DNA of 64,000 bases from Endozoicomonas sp. Mp262 (GTDB lineage: Bacteria; Pseudomonadota; Gammaproteobacteria; Pseudomonadales; Endozoicomonadaceae). Positions within the stretch are counted from its first letter, which is position 1; every line of letters begins with the position of its first letter. The position numbers were made by a program, and so were the translations under genes. Location of the stretch: contig NZ_CP092489.1 of NCBI RefSeq assembly GCF_025643335.1, positions 3,234,501-3,298,500 on the forward strand. Reading direction: 5' to 3'. Shown piece by piece: positions 8,756 through 18,136 of this stretch. The notes below the pieces were generated by a model. It was not told where the DNA came from, did not search any database, and saw only the letters and a list, made by a program, of their open reading frames with translations.

Positions 8756-10747
8756 TCAGGTCCATTGTAAAAGCTGTTGCTGCCATGGGCTTACATCCCA
8801 AAAATCCAGTGCTTTGGCTCCTTGTATGAGCATGGTAACAGCATCTAGATTAATAGGTTTTGAGTAAATGGTAGCTGTTAATTGTTGTTGATGTGCCTGA
8901 AATAATTGCCAGCCATTATTGAATATAGATACAATGAATTCTTTTTTCTCAGCGATGAGCGATTTTTTTCTTTCATGGTTAAATGAATCTGGTAAATAGG
9001 GTAAAATCTTAATATAGGCATTAATATCGTTATAAATTATTGCCGTATTTAAAAAAATTAATAGGGTGGAGAGATTAGATTTGCCCGGCAGAATATATTT
9101 GATGTGTTTTATTGCGCTGACAAATAATTGGCTGAACTCACGCCAAAAAGGCTCATTAAAGTTATCTGCGTTGTGGCGATCATTATGAATTGAGTCTAAT
9201 AATTTAGCTAAGAATAATCTTAAACTATGGTAAATAGGCTGCCTTTCATGCATTGCTATACTTGCATCGATGACACCAGGCTGAAAAAGTTTTGAAATTA
9301 CACTTAAATGTTCTGAAGGTATGTAACGTCTTTGAATATCTTTGTTAGGCGATTGTTGCTCTGTAAGGGATATAGGCGTAGCTAGGTTTAAATCTTCGTA
9401 AGTATCCAGTAAACCTCTTGCTTTGCTTATTATTTTCTGACGATTTTCTTCATTGATATGGGGTATTTTTTGGGTGTTTTTAGCAGCCCATATGTCTTTT
9501 TCTTCACTGTCCAGCTTGTTATAAAGTGCTTCATCCCATTCAATGGCATGATTGCCATTACTTTTAGGTAAAAGCAATGAATCAGTATTTGTGTACCCTG
9601 TAGAGAAAGATTTTTCTGCACATTCTAAGCTCGCAGCCATGTATTTCTCGGTGTCATCCTGTTCAGGCAGCTCCTCGGTTTGATTAGGTGGTTGTTCTGC
9701 ATTCTGTTTTATGTGATTGCTTTCATCGTCTGGGGGGGGGGGACTACCGGTTATATCACTGGGATCTGTCAGTGACTCTGTGGGGGCAGTGATCATTAGC
9801 TCTGAGAGGGCTGTTAGGGTTGAGGGCAGTGGCGGTGGCTCTTTGACTGTCATTGCATCGTACCCGTGATGCCGGGTGAGTTCAGATCGCTGAAATAACC
9901 AGAATTGCGTAACAAATTTTTCCAAAGCATCAGCAGTATCATCAATCGGTTGGTAATAGGCGATTAAGCCTGTGTCTATAGGTAGAGAGGAATGATTATG
10001 ACTTATACTTGGCATCTGGGCGGTAGCTCCGGGTGCCGGATTGATAAAATGGGTGACACCATTGGAATAAATATAACTCTGCTCAAATTGTATCTCGATA
10101 CTGGCTTCTAAAGGTATTACCAGGTAAGATTTAGACGTCACCTGGGAAAGGTGGATGAGAATATGCCAGCACATGTTATTGCAACTATTGATGAAAAATA
10201 CATCAATCACTCCGGGAATAGTTCCTACCGGTTGATCAGTATTGTGGTTGTCAGCAACTCGTATGACAAAATGTAATGTATCGGCTTCATGGCTGACCAT
10301 AGGATTGTTATCCAGTTGATCACTAAGGGATGGATAAATGACCAGTGTATGCTGGCGTGGACAGACTGGCGTTCGCTGGAGGCTGCCATATGCTGCCTGT
10401 GATGGGTGTCCATCAAAAGGCATTTGTTTTATAACAGACTTTTTATCAAAAATAATATCCCAAGAATCAATATAGTCACTACCGGCTATTTGAATATGCC
10501 CTATTTCAGTATTTAATGAATAGATTGAATACATAGAAAATTCTGGCATGTATTCAATCACCTGAGAATGAACAAAGCCCTCATGGCTATTCTTTATGAA
10601 AATGGGGGAATGTGGTTTGTTGTTGCTAGTGCAAATTTTTAAACTCCAGCATCCCATCTGGGATGAGGCGTTTAAGGGTTTGATAGCCAGGGAAAAAAAT
10701 ATTAGTACTATAAATAAATACCTTGCTGATATGGTTCTTTTTATCAT
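8756..10747 (-). CDS. Hypothetical exported protein (663 aa) with a C11 tract
   Basis: I do not recognise this protein. The chosen start (ATG at 10747) gives a classic signal peptide: basic MIKR, then a hydrophobic core around LFIVLIFFSLAI and a polar cleavage region. A start 13 codons earlier at 10786 is possible. The N-terminal half is beta-rich with scattered Cys. The middle is Pro/Glu/Asp-rich and disordered, with EPPPLPS and SPPPPDDE. The C-terminal third is helical. The SPPPPD segment is encoded by eleven consecutive C (9732-9742 on the plus strand shown as G), a length prone to slippage. Export to periplasm or surface is likely; role unknown. It has no operon partners. Confidence 0.7.
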   Translation of the reverse strand: MIKRTISARYLFIVLIFFSLAIKPLNASSQMGCWSLKICTSNNKPHSPIFIKNSHEGFVHSQVIEYMPEFSMYSIYSLNTEIGHIQIAGSDYIDSWDIIFDKKSVIKQMPFDGHPSQAAYGSLQRTPVCPRQHTLVIYPSLSDQLDNNPMVSHEADTLHFVIRVADNHNTDQPVGTIPGVIDVFFINSCNNMCWHILIHLSQVTSKSYLVIPLEASIEIQFEQSYIYSNGVTHFINPAPGATAQMPSISHNHSSLPIDTGLIAYYQPIDDTADALEKFVTQFWLFQRSELTRHHGYDAMTVKEPPPLPSTLTALSELMITAPTESLTDPSDITGSPPPPDDESNHIKQNAEQPPNQTEELPEQDDTEKYMAASLECAEKSFSTGYTNTDSLLLPKSNGNHAIEWDEALYNKLDSEEKDIWAAKNTQKIPHINEENRQKIISKARGLLDTYEDLNLATPISLTEQQSPNKDIQRRYIPSEHLSVISKLFQPGVIDASIAMHERQPIYHSLRLFLAKLLDSIHNDRHNADNFNEPFWREFSQLFVSAIKHIKYILPGKSNLSTLLIFLNTAIIYNDINAYIKILPYLPDSFNHERKKSLIAEKKEFIVSIFNNGWQLFQAHQQQLTATIYSKPINLDAVTMLIQGAKALDFWDVSPWQQQLLQWT
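9732..9742 (-). repeat. Homopolymeric C11 tract inside a coding sequence
   Basis: Eleven identical bases lie within the gene for the exported protein, near codon 335 of 663. The present length keeps the frame open. Gain or loss of one base would shift the frame and cut off roughly the C-terminal half. Confidence 0.8.
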
Positions 10748-11105
10748 AATAGGTGCTGCTAGTGAGTATACATTTATGCAGCTCATGCATAATACCTATC
10801 GTACACTAGATTAATCAGGAACTATTTTTCACGTTGAGCATAAAATAAAAATGATCATCTGCTGTCTCCCTATGAGACAAGTTATGTGCTTTTATCTTTG
10901 ATTGGTCGTCAATACTAAGTGGTAGTCAATGAATAAACCATCGCATACCAACTATAGCTCAAGCGGTATTTTTTGCCTCTTCAGAGGATAATAGGGGGCA
11001 GGTGGTCAATGCTTGTGCCTTTTCGAGTCTTGGAGGTTCTCTCGGTAGCATAGCTTTATGGCTGATTTGAAAGGGTGGAAAGTAAAGGAGGTAATGGAGT
11101 GTATT
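10748..11105. other. Intergenic region without recognisable features
   Basis: This region lies between the exported-protein gene and the VanX-type gene, both on the minus strand. I see no RNA gene, strong promoter or terminator. A short gcctcttcagaggat palindrome near 10977 is too small to interpret. Confidence 0.4.
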
Positions 11106-11678
11106 TCACAGAGCTATTATCCCTGTTCGAATATCCGCCTCTTTTAGTAAAGGGTAATTATTGGCATCAGGGAGTTGATAATGCCACCACTCAGTATCAA
11201 AGGTGTCGAAGCCGGCAATATTCATGACACCTGCAAGCAGTAGCCTGTTTTTTTGGGCTTCTCTTGAAATCTGGTTATTGCCGTGGTGAGCCAGGGGCCT
11301 GAAGTCATCAAATGCTGTTCCCATAATAAGCTCTTTGCCGTATTGGTCTGTCAGGGTCAGGTCAATGGCAATACCCCGGCAGTGGGGGCAGGGGCTGACT
11401 GCTGGATCTCCGACATAAATAGGGTTTGGGGTGTGCTCGAACAGCATTTTCTGGGCTTCCACGGGGCGAAAGGCATCCCATATTTTAAGTCTTAGTCCCA
11501 GGGGAGTGATGGTTTCCACTGCTCTTGATAGCCGCTTTGCGGCTTCCTTGTGTAACAGGCAAACCGGTTTTTGATAAATAGGTTCTCCTGTGAAATTATC
11601 ACGGGTTGCATAGGCAATTTCTAGCAATACGTTATGACTTTCTGGCGAGATGGTCACAAGATTGTGGCTGTTATGCAT
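11106..11678 (-). CDS. ddpX: D-alanyl-D-alanine dipeptidase (VanX/DdpX family)
   Basis: This predicted zinc dipeptidase splits D-Ala-D-Ala, in chromosomal strains usually for peptidoglycan turnover or D-Ala use rather than vancomycin resistance. The 190-residue length is typical. The family signature is present as PHCRGIAIDLTL, giving zinc ligands His99 and Asp106; Glu163 and His166 in TEWWHY supply the catalytic base and third ligand, and Arg71 in FRP matches the conserved active-site Arg. No signal peptide is seen, so it should be cytoplasmic. There is no vanHA-like context here, which argues against a resistance role. A broken M15-type gene lies 1 kb downstream on the other strand. Confidence 0.85.
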   Translation of the reverse strand: MHNSHNLVTISPESHNVLLEIAYATRDNFTGEPIYQKPVCLLHKEAAKRLSRAVETITPLGLRLKIWDAFRPVEAQKMLFEHTPNPIYVGDPAVSPCPHCRGIAIDLTLTDQYGKELIMGTAFDDFRPLAHHGNNQISREAQKNRLLLAGVMNIAGFDTFDTEWWHYQLPDANNYPLLKEADIRTGIIAL

Positions 11679-11776
11679 GGCGATTCCCGGTTGAATGTGA
11701 ATGCAAAGATGTTTATGACAACTTTAGCAGTATAGGTGCAAACTGGCCGGATAGATCACCGGGTTTAATCTCGCAT

Positions 11777-12499
11777 CTAAAGGGTTTTCCGGTGTCGCAG
11801 TTTGATATTCAGGGCTTCAACCATCAGTGAAAATGCCATGGCAAAGTAGATGTATCCTTTGGGAATATGGAAGTCTAGCCCCTCGGCAATCAGGGAAACA
11901 CCAATGAGTATCAGAAAGCTCAGGGCCAGCATTTTCAGTGTCGGGTGTTTGCTGACAAAGTCTCCTATCGGGCCTGCTGCAATCATCATAATGAAAACAG
12001 CGATGATAATAGCGGTCACCATAACCCAGATCTGATTGGCCAGGCCTACTGCGGTTATGACTGAGTCCAGGGAAAATATAATATCTATCAGGGCAATTTG
12101 TATTAGCACCAGGCCGAAGCCTCCTGCCAGTTTTTTTATTGAGCTGGCGTTTTCCGCCTCTTCTCCAGTTTCCAGGGAGCCGTGGATTTCATGGGTGGAT
12201 TTGGCAATAAGGAATAACCCTCCTCCCAAAAGAATAAGGTCTCGACCTGAAATACTATGATCAAACAGGGTCAGAAGGGGGGTGGTCAGTTGCATTACCC
12301 AGGTTAAAGAAAGCAGCAGGCCGATTCTGGTGAGCATGGCCAGACTTAGCCCCAGTGTTCTGGCTCGCGGGCGCTGGTGGGCTGGCAGGCGATCCACAAG
12401 GATTGTGATAAATATAATATTATCGATGCCCAGGACGATTTCCAGGGAGGTCAGGGTGACCAGCGCTATCAGGGCTTCAGTGGTAAACAGGTGTTCCAT
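11777..12499 (-). CDS. TerC-family integral membrane protein
   Basis: This 240-residue polytopic membrane protein has about seven hydrophobic helices. The conserved TerC acidic motifs are visible: SLEIVLGIDNIIFI near the N-terminus and IALIDIIFSLDSVITAVG in the second half, each with intramembrane Asp/Asn residues thought to bind a metal ion. Members without accompanying ter genes (YgdQ/YoaE-like) are implicated in manganese or other metal homeostasis, often at the time of protein secretion. It stands alone, with no tellurite-resistance genes nearby, so the metal-related role is inferred from family only. Confidence 0.8.
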   Translation of the reverse strand: MEHLFTTEALIALVTLTSLEIVLGIDNIIFITILVDRLPAHQRPRARTLGLSLAMLTRIGLLLSLTWVMQLTTPLLTLFDHSISGRDLILLGGGLFLIAKSTHEIHGSLETGEEAENASSIKKLAGGFGLVLIQIALIDIIFSLDSVITAVGLANQIWVMVTAIIIAVFIMMIAAGPIGDFVSKHPTLKMLALSFLILIGVSLIAEGLDFHIPKGYIYFAMAFSLMVEALNIKLRHRKTL

Positions 12500-12613
12500 T
12501 TTACCCTCTGGGTAATTTTTATATTTTACTTAACAGGGAATAGGGACTATTTGATATAAGTCCATCAATTCCTCTGTGTCAATAGTTCCTGACTTCTATA
12601 AGCGAGGCCAGTC

Positions 12614-13077
12614 ATGGATAAAATTTGGAAATATCTGGTGTTTCCGGTACTGCTGATGGGAAGTGGCGTATGGGGAGCAACCGTTGAACCGGTTTTGCCA
12701 GTCGCTGCCAGGTTATGAAGAAAGCCAATGTTATCCATCAGGGGGCTCCGGTGCCCTGTGAGCGCTTAAGAGTAGTAAAGTTCAGTTATAGGGATTTTGA
12801 TGAAAAATTTCACAATGACGGTGAGGTGGTTGTCATGGATGCTGTTGCCCATCATGTGGCTGATATTTTTGATACCCTGTTAAAGAGCCGGTATCCACTT
12901 CATCAGGCAAAAGGGATGGAGCATTTTAATGGCAATGATGATGACTATGCCTATTGGATTAAGGAAAATCTGAAAGGGACGTCACTGTTGGCTATTTATG
13001 GCAGTAACCCAAAGGGGCTTGAGGCGCTGATTGAAAAACCGGTCAGAGCCTCACCTATGTGTGTCAGGGGGCATTAA
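12614..13077 (+). pseudogene. Broken M15-peptidase-like (D,D-carboxypeptidase-type) gene
   Basis: ATG at 12614 opens a 34-codon frame with a signal peptide (KYLVFPVLLMGSGVWGA) that stops at 12718. An overlapping frame from ATG at 12715 continues for 120 codons. The second frame contains CERLRVVKFSYRDFDEKFHNDGEVVVMDAVAHHVADIF and a GMEHFNGNDDD stretch, which resemble the N-terminal part of M15 metallopeptidases of the Peptidase_M15_4 kind. The usual following NNTS-F region and the His/Asp zinc motif are absent; the remaining residues are unrelated. So the gene has a frameshift after the signal peptide and has lost its catalytic half. A small functional 120-residue protein from 12715 cannot be excluded. 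Confidence 0.5.
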
Positions 13078-13098
13078 TTTGCCCCTGACACTCCGGGT

Positions 13099-14388
13099 TT
13101 ATCGTTTATCCAGTGCTATAAAATCCCGTTTAACCGGCCCAGTGTAGAGTTGGCGTGGGCGACCAATGCGATATTCGCCACTGATCATTTCGTGCCAATG
13201 GGCAATCCAGCCAGGCGTCCGGCCTGTGGCAAAGATAACAGTGAACATCTCGGTGGGAATGCCCAGCGCCTTCAGGATGATGCCAGAATAGAAATCCACA
13301 TTGGGATAGAGTTTCTTCTTGATGAAGTACTCATCCTCCAATGCAATTTTCTCCAGGCGTTTGGCGATCTTGAACAGTGGATCGTCATGCAGCCCCAGTT
13401 CGTTAAGCACTTCGTCACAGGTTTGTTTCATAACCTTGGCCCGAGGGTCAAAGTTCTTGTAGACCCGGTGACCGAATCCCATCAGTCTGAAGGGGTCATC
13501 CTTATCTTTTGCCTTGGCAATAAATGTATCGATGTTTTTGGCATCACCGATTTCAGCCAGCATATTAAGCACAGCTTCATTGGCTCCCCCGTGGGCAGGC
13601 CCCCAAAGTGCGGCAATGCCTGCGGCAATACAGGCAAATGGGTTGGCACCGCTGGAACCGGCCAGTCGAACGGTGGATGTTGAGGCATTTTGCTCATGGT
13701 CAGCATGGAGCAAAAAGATTCTATCCATGGCCTTTGCAAGAACCGGGTTAACCTCGTAATCCTCGCAGGGAGTGGCGAACATCATATGCAGGAAATTGCC
13801 GGAGTAGCCAAGGTCATTTCTGGGGTAGATAAAAGGTTGGCCAATGGAATATTTATAGGCCATGGAGGCCAGTGTGGGCATTTTTGAGATCAGCCGATAG
13901 GCTGCCACTTCCCGGTGCCTTTCATTGGTGATATCCAGGGAGTCATGATAGAAGGCGGAGAGCGCGCCTACGACACCGCACATAATGGCCATGGGATGGG
14001 CATCTCGCCGGAAGCCACTGAAAAACTCTATCATTTGCTCGTGGACCATGGTGTGATCCGTGATGGTTTTTTCAAAGTGCTTCTTTTCCTTTTTATTCGG
14101 TAGCTCGCCATAAAGCAAGAGATAGCAGGTCTCAAGGTAGTCAGAATGTTCTGCTAACTGCTCAATAGGGTAGCCACGGTGAAGGAGAGTGCCCTTGCCT
14201 CCATCAATAAAAGTAATTTTTGATTCGCAGGATGCCGTGGATACAAAACCAGGGTCGTATGTGAACAGACCATTGGCAGTCAGGCTTTGAACATTGACAA
14301 CATCCGGCCCCATGGAGCCGGAGTATATTGGTAGCTCCAAAGCCGGTTCTTTATCATTGAGGGAAAGGGTTGCTTTCTTTTCAGCCAT
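13099..14388 (-). CDS. gltA: Citrate synthase
   Basis: Condenses acetyl-CoA and oxaloacetate to citrate at the entry to the TCA cycle; cytoplasmic. At 429 residues it matches the hexameric, NADH-sensitive type II enzymes of Gram-negative bacteria. Catalytic residues lie in [13 protein letters not shown] (His), [15 protein letters not shown] (His) and the Asp-equivalent region before [15 protein letters not shown]. It is divergent from sdhCDAB, the same arrangement as in E. coli and Pseudomonas. A near-consensus promoter lies upstream at 14487-14514. Confidence 0.98.
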   Translation of the reverse strand: MAEKKATLSLNDKEPALELPIYSGSMGPDVVNVQSLTANGLFTYDPGFVSTASCESKITFIDGGKGTLLHRGYPIEQLAEHSDYLETCYLLLYGELPNKKEKKHFEKTITDHTMVHEQMIEFFSGFRRDAHPMAIMCGVVGALSAFYHDSLDITNERHREVAAYRLISKMPTLASMAYKYSIGQPFIYPRNDLGYSGNFLHMMFATPCEDYEVNPVLAKAMDRIFLLHADHEQNASTSTVRLAGSSGANPFACIAAGIAALWGPAHGGANEAVLNMLAEIGDAKNIDTFIAKAKDKDDPFRLMGFGHRVYKNFDPRAKVMKQTCDEVLNELGLHDDPLFKIAKRLEKIALEDEYFIKKKLYPNVDFYSGIILKALGIPTEMFTVIFATGRTPGWIAHWHEMISGEYRIGRPRQLYTGPVKRDFIALDKR

Positions 14389-14486
14389 GTATGGGCTCCT
14401 GTCACGCTGCTTCGTCTGGTTATAGTTCGTGGGACCCTGTTGAGGGTAGTTATTTTTAGGATGGGTCCAATTGTTGCAGTTTGCCC

Positions 14487-14514
14487 ACTATAGAATGATA
14501 AAAGTTTTTGTCAA
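14487..14514 (-). promoter_or_regulatory. Predicted sigma-70 promoter of gltA
   Basis: On the minus strand, TTGACA (14514-14509) and TATAGT (14492-14487) are separated by 16 bases, about 100 bases upstream of the gltA start. The -35 box is perfect and the -10 box has one mismatch. Confidence 0.7.
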
Positions 14515-14568
14515 ACGTGGTTTTTTGTTAGAGGGGGTATAGGTATTTTGTGTTGTGTTATTTGTATG

Positions 14569-14596
14569 TTGTCTTATGAGTTAGTGTGATTGTAAT
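14569..14596 (+). promoter_or_regulatory. Possible promoter of the sdh-suc operon
   Basis: TTGTCT at 14569-14574 and TGTAAT at 14591-14596 are 16 bases apart, about 180 bases upstream of sdhC. The fit is moderate. The rest of the gltA-sdhC gap (14389-14774) shows no RNA gene. Confidence 0.3.
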
Positions 14597-14774
14597 GATG
14601 TTTGGGAGTATATATACTGGGAAGTCGAAGTCGTAGAGGTTTATGAGGGGAAACGGGCTGTTAATTTCTGTGACTTTGGAGTGTTCGTATCCGCTTTCAT
14701 GAAATCCCGGGGAGCGGTCCTGTAGGTTGCTCTTCTGCTGTAGTGTGCGCCGTTCAGGCGTTGGAGCGAATCAA

Positions 14775-15149
14775 GTGAATAACAAAAGACCAGTCAATCT
14801 CGATATAACCACGATCAAGTTGCCGTTACCGGCCTATACCTCAATCCTTCACAGGGTTGCCGGTGTGTTGCTTTTTTTCGGTGTCGGCATTTTTCTGTAT
14901 GGACTGGAGCTGTCGCTGGTTTCTGAAGAATCGTTCGAATTGTTGAAAGGGCTTATGGCCAGCATGCCGGTAAAGCTCTCAATATGGATTGTTATTTCAG
15001 CACTGATTTACCATTTTGTCGCGGGTATAAAACACTTGTTGATGGATGTTGATATCGGTGATGGCAAGCAGTCCGGCAAAGTTGGTGCAGTGATTACACT
15101 GTTAGTGTCTGCTGTACTGATTATTCTTGCGGGGGTGTGGATATGGTAA
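14775..15149 (+). CDS. sdhC: Succinate dehydrogenase cytochrome b556 subunit
   Basis: Membrane anchor of complex II that, with SdhD, binds haem b and the quinone. The GTG at 14775 (VNNKRPVNLDI) is chosen because it has GGAGCG just upstream and matches the usual N-terminus; a longer frame from 14727 adds 16 unlikely residues. The sequence has the family motif LPAYTSILHRVAGVLLF, with Ser and Arg near the quinone site, three membrane helices, and a haem-ligand His in the FVAGIKHLLMD segment. It is the first gene of sdhCDAB and overlaps sdhD by seven bases, suggesting translational coupling. Confidence 0.95.
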   Translation: MNNKRPVNLDITTIKLPLPAYTSILHRVAGVLLFFGVGIFLYGLELSLVSEESFELLKGLMASMPVKLSIWIVISALIYHFVAGIKHLLMDVDIGDGKQSGKVGAVITLLVSAVLIILAGVWIW

Positions 15150-15511
15150 CCAATATTACCAACTTGTCCCGAAGTGGACTCTATGACTGGATGCTGCAGA
15201 GACTGACGGCCATCATCCTGGGTGTCTACTCGATCTTTCTGGTGGGGTATATCCTTCTTAACCCTGATATGGAGTACAGTCAGTGGAAGGGGTTATTTGA
15301 CCACCTTGCCATGAAAATATTCACCTTACTCTCCATTCTATCCGTGGTGGCGCACGCCTGGATTGGCATGTGGACGATTACCACTGACTACCTGAATGAG
15401 CGGGCATTTGGCAGTAAGTCCGTGTTGATTCGATTTCCCATACAACTTTTCTGCTTTATAGCCCTGTTCTGTTATATCGTCTGGGGCGCACATATTCTCT
15501 GGGGGCTTTGA
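15143..15511 (+). CDS. sdhD: Succinate dehydrogenase membrane anchor subunit
   Basis: Second membrane anchor of complex II. ATG at 15143 is preferred; GTG at 15137 would add two residues. The gggggtgtgg within sdhC supplies the ribosome site. The 122 residues contain SRSGLYDWMLQRLTAIILGVYSIFL, typical of SdhD, three membrane helices, and the conserved HAWIGMWTITTDYL segment with the haem-ligand His and the quinone-site Asp-Tyr. It lies between sdhC and sdhA with a 3-base gap to sdhA. Confidence 0.95.
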   Translation: MVTNITNLSRSGLYDWMLQRLTAIILGVYSIFLVGYILLNPDMEYSQWKGLFDHLAMKIFTLLSILSVVAHAWIGMWTITTDYLNERAFGSKSVLIRFPIQLFCFIALFCYIVWGAHILWGL

Positions 15512-15514
15512 TTC

Positions 15515-17287
15515 ATGGTTGCACTTCGTACCCTTACCTATGATGCGATCGTTATAGGTGGAGGCGGCGCCGGTATGCGTGCTGCACTGCAGTTGACGGA
15601 AGCAGGGATCAAAACCGCCTGTGTGACCAAGGTGTTTCCAACCCGCTCCCATACAGTTTCTGCCCAGGGTGGGATAACCTGTGCTATCGCCAGTGATGAT
15701 CCCCAGGATGACTGGCGCTGGCATATGTATGATACGGTGAAGGGGTCTGATTATATCGGTGATCAGGATGCCATTGAGTATATGTGCTCCGTTGGTCCGC
15801 AAGCCGTTTTTGAGCTGGAGCACATGGGGCTGCCATTTTCCAGAACAGAGGAGGGGCGTATTTATCAGCGTCCCTTCGGTGGTCAGTCAAAAGATTTTGG
15901 CAAAGGGGGACAGGCTGCCAGAACCTGTGCGGCAGCCGATCGTACCGGACATGCTTTATTGCACACGCTTTACCAGGCTAATTTGAAAGGCGGAACCACC
16001 TTTTTAAATGAATGGTACGCCGTTGATCTGGTAAAAAATCAGAAAGGCCAGGTGGCCGGTGTTATTGCCCTCTGTATTGAGACGGGAGAGACCGCCTATA
16101 TCAAGAGTAAGGCGACGGTACTGGCCACCGGTGGATCCGGCCGTATTTACGCCTCTACCACCAACGCCCTGATCAATACCGGTGATGGTATCGGCATGGC
16201 ATTGAGGGCGGGTTATCCCATGCAGGATATGGAAATGTGGCAATTCCACCCCACCGGCATTCATGGTGCGGGAACCCTGGTGACAGAGGGGTGCCGGGGT
16301 GAAGGGGGCTATTTAATTAATAGTGAGGGTGAGCGTTTTATGGAACGCTATGCCCCGAATGCCAAAGATCTGGCTGGCCGGGATGTGGTTGCCCGTTCCA
16401 TGATTATAGAAATTCTGGAAGGCCGGGGATGTGGTCCTAATAAAGATCATGTTTTATTGAAGCTTGATCACTTGGGGGCTGAAACCCTTCACCTGCGTTT
16501 ACCGGGTATTTGTGAGCTGTCCAGCACATTTGCCCATGTTGATCCGGTTGAGGCGCCGATTCCGGTGATTCCAACCTGTCATTACATGATGGGCGGGGTG
16601 CCTACCAATGTGGGTGGCCAGGCCCTGCGTCAGGATGCCAGCGGTAATGACGAAGTGATTGAAGGGCTTTATGCCTGTGGTGAGGCGGCCTGTGTTTCTG
16701 TGCATGGAGCCAATAGACTGGGTGGTAATTCATTGCTTGACCTGGTGGTGTTCGGACGGGCTGCGGGCCTTCAGATAGAAAAGAGCCTGAAAGAAGGTTT
16801 TGACTCTGTGGATGCTTCAGACAGCGATATTGATGCAGCACTGTCCCGTTTGAATCGATTGAACCAAACGAGTCAGGGAGAGAAAGTGGTAGAGGTTCGC
16901 AGGGATCTCCAGAACACCATGCAGCTTTATTTCGGTGTATTCCGCGAAGGGGAGAGCATGCAAACGGGGCTTAAAAAGCTGGATGAAATCCGTGAGCGCA
17001 TCAACGCCCTTCACCTGGAAGATAAAAGCCTGGCATTTAATACGGCACGTATTGAGGCTCTGGAGCTTGAGAATCTCTATGAAGTGGCTCATGCCACGGC
17101 CGTTGCTGCCGAAGAGCGTAAAGAGTCCAGGGGAGCCCATGCCCGGAATGATTATACGGAGCGGGATGATACAAACTGGTTGGCGCATTCCCTGTATTGC
17201 CCAACAACCAAACGAGTGACCAAACGCAAGGTTAATTTTGCTCCCAAAACCATGGAGGCATTTCCACCCAAGGCCAGAACTTATTAA
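15515..17287 (+). CDS. sdhA: Succinate dehydrogenase flavoprotein subunit
   Basis: Oxidises succinate to fumarate and passes electrons through covalently bound FAD to SdhB. The 590-residue length is standard. The N-terminal dinucleotide-binding [11 protein letters not shown] comes first. His46 in [12 protein letters not shown] is the FAD attachment site. The substrate-binding [21 protein letters not shown] and the C-terminal [19 protein letters not shown] are conserved. The C-terminal helical domain is complete, ending [16 protein letters not shown] and a short tail. It lies in the cytoplasmic part of complex II, anchored by SdhCD. Confidence 0.98.
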   Translation: MVALRTLTYDAIVIGGGGAGMRAALQLTEAGIKTACVTKVFPTRSHTVSAQGGITCAIASDDPQDDWRWHMYDTVKGSDYIGDQDAIEYMCSVGPQAVFELEHMGLPFSRTEEGRIYQRPFGGQSKDFGKGGQAARTCAAADRTGHALLHTLYQANLKGGTTFLNEWYAVDLVKNQKGQVAGVIALCIETGETAYIKSKATVLATGGSGRIYASTTNALINTGDGIGMALRAGYPMQDMEMWQFHPTGIHGAGTLVTEGCRGEGGYLINSEGERFMERYAPNAKDLAGRDVVARSMIIEILEGRGCGPNKDHVLLKLDHLGAETLHLRLPGICELSSTFAHVDPVEAPIPVIPTCHYMMGGVPTNVGGQALRQDASGNDEVIEGLYACGEAACVSVHGANRLGGNSLLDLVVFGRAAGLQIEKSLKEGFDSVDASDSDIDAALSRLNRLNQTSQGEKVVEVRRDLQNTMQLYFGVFREGESMQTGLKKLDEIRERINALHLEDKSLAFNTARIEALELENLYEVAHATAVAAEERKESRGAHARNDYTERDDTNWLAHSLYCPTTKRVTKRKVNFAPKTMEAFPPKARTY

Positions 17288-17303
17288 GAGAGGCATGAGA
17301 ACT

Positions 17304-18008
17304 ATGAAGGTAAGTGTCTATCGTTACAATCCTGAGACCGATGCCAAGCCCTATATGCAGGACTTTAGCGTTGAAATCCCGGAGGGTAAGGATTTAATGG
17401 TCCTGGATGTTTTACATTTGATCAAGGAGCAAGATCCGGGGCTCGCCTATCGTCGCTCCTGTCGTGAGGGCGTTTGTGGCTCTGATGGAATCAGTATTTC
17501 CGGAAATAATGGCTTGGCTTGTATTACACCCCTTTCAGAGGTTGTGAAAGGCAACAGGCTGGTATTGAGGCCTTTACCGGGGCTTCCGGTGATTCGGGAC
17601 CTGGTGGTTGATATGGGGCTATTTTATAAACAGTACGAAAAAATAAAGCCCTATCTGATTAATGAAGAACCGGTTCCTGCTATTGAGCGGCTCCAGTCGC
17701 CGGAAGACAGGGCTAAGCTGGATGGGCTTTATGAATGTATCCTTTGTGCCTGTTGCTCCACTGCCTGCCCCTCTTTCTGGTGGAATCCTGATAAGTTTGT
17801 AGGTCCTTCGGGCTTGCTCCAGGCTTACCGTTTCCTGGCAGATAGCCGGGATACAGCTACAGAGGAGCGACTGGCTGACCTGGATGACCCATTCAGTGTC
17901 TTTCGCTGTCGGGGCATTATGAACTGTGTCAGTGTTTGTCCAAAGGGGTTGAATCCTACCCGGGCTATCGGGCATATAAGACAAATGTTGTTTAAGAGTG
18001 CCACTTGA
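17304..18008 (+). CDS. sdhB: Succinate dehydrogenase iron-sulfur subunit
   Basis: Carries electrons from FAD to quinone through three iron-sulfur clusters. Cys groups are visible in order: the [2Fe-2S] ligands in SCREGVCGSDGISISGNNGLAC, the [4Fe-4S] CILCACCSTACP, and the [3Fe-4S]/[4Fe-4S] CRGIMNCVSVCPKGLNP. The start at 17304 (MKVSVYRYNPET) has AGAGG ten bases upstream; ATG at 17295 is an alternative but sits too close to that site. A frame extending back to 17238 overlaps sdhA and is unlikely. Last gene of the sdh group, 128 bases before sucA. Confidence 0.96.
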   Translation: MKVSVYRYNPETDAKPYMQDFSVEIPEGKDLMVLDVLHLIKEQDPGLAYRRSCREGVCGSDGISISGNNGLACITPLSEVVKGNRLVLRPLPGLPVIRDLVVDMGLFYKQYEKIKPYLINEEPVPAIERLQSPEDRAKLDGLYECILCACCSTACPSFWWNPDKFVGPSGLLQAYRFLADSRDTATEERLADLDDPFSVFRCRGIMNCVSVCPKGLNPTRAIGHIRQMLFKSAT

Positions 18009-18136
18009 TATTGAACCATACCATCTTAGTCAATAGCATCTATGTTTTTGGAATTGTTCACAGGTTGATCTGGTGATAAGGAGAGGCCTGTGTTTAACTT
18101 GAAATTGCCTACAGTTTATCCATTGGGGTACTAACC

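Noticed and set aside
11106-11678. VanX as sign of glycopeptide resistance
   Set aside because: No vanHA, vanS or vanR nearby and the organism appears Gram-negative; a cell-wall turnover role is more likely.
13150-13683. 177-codon plus-strand open frame
   Set aside because: Antisense shadow of gltA.
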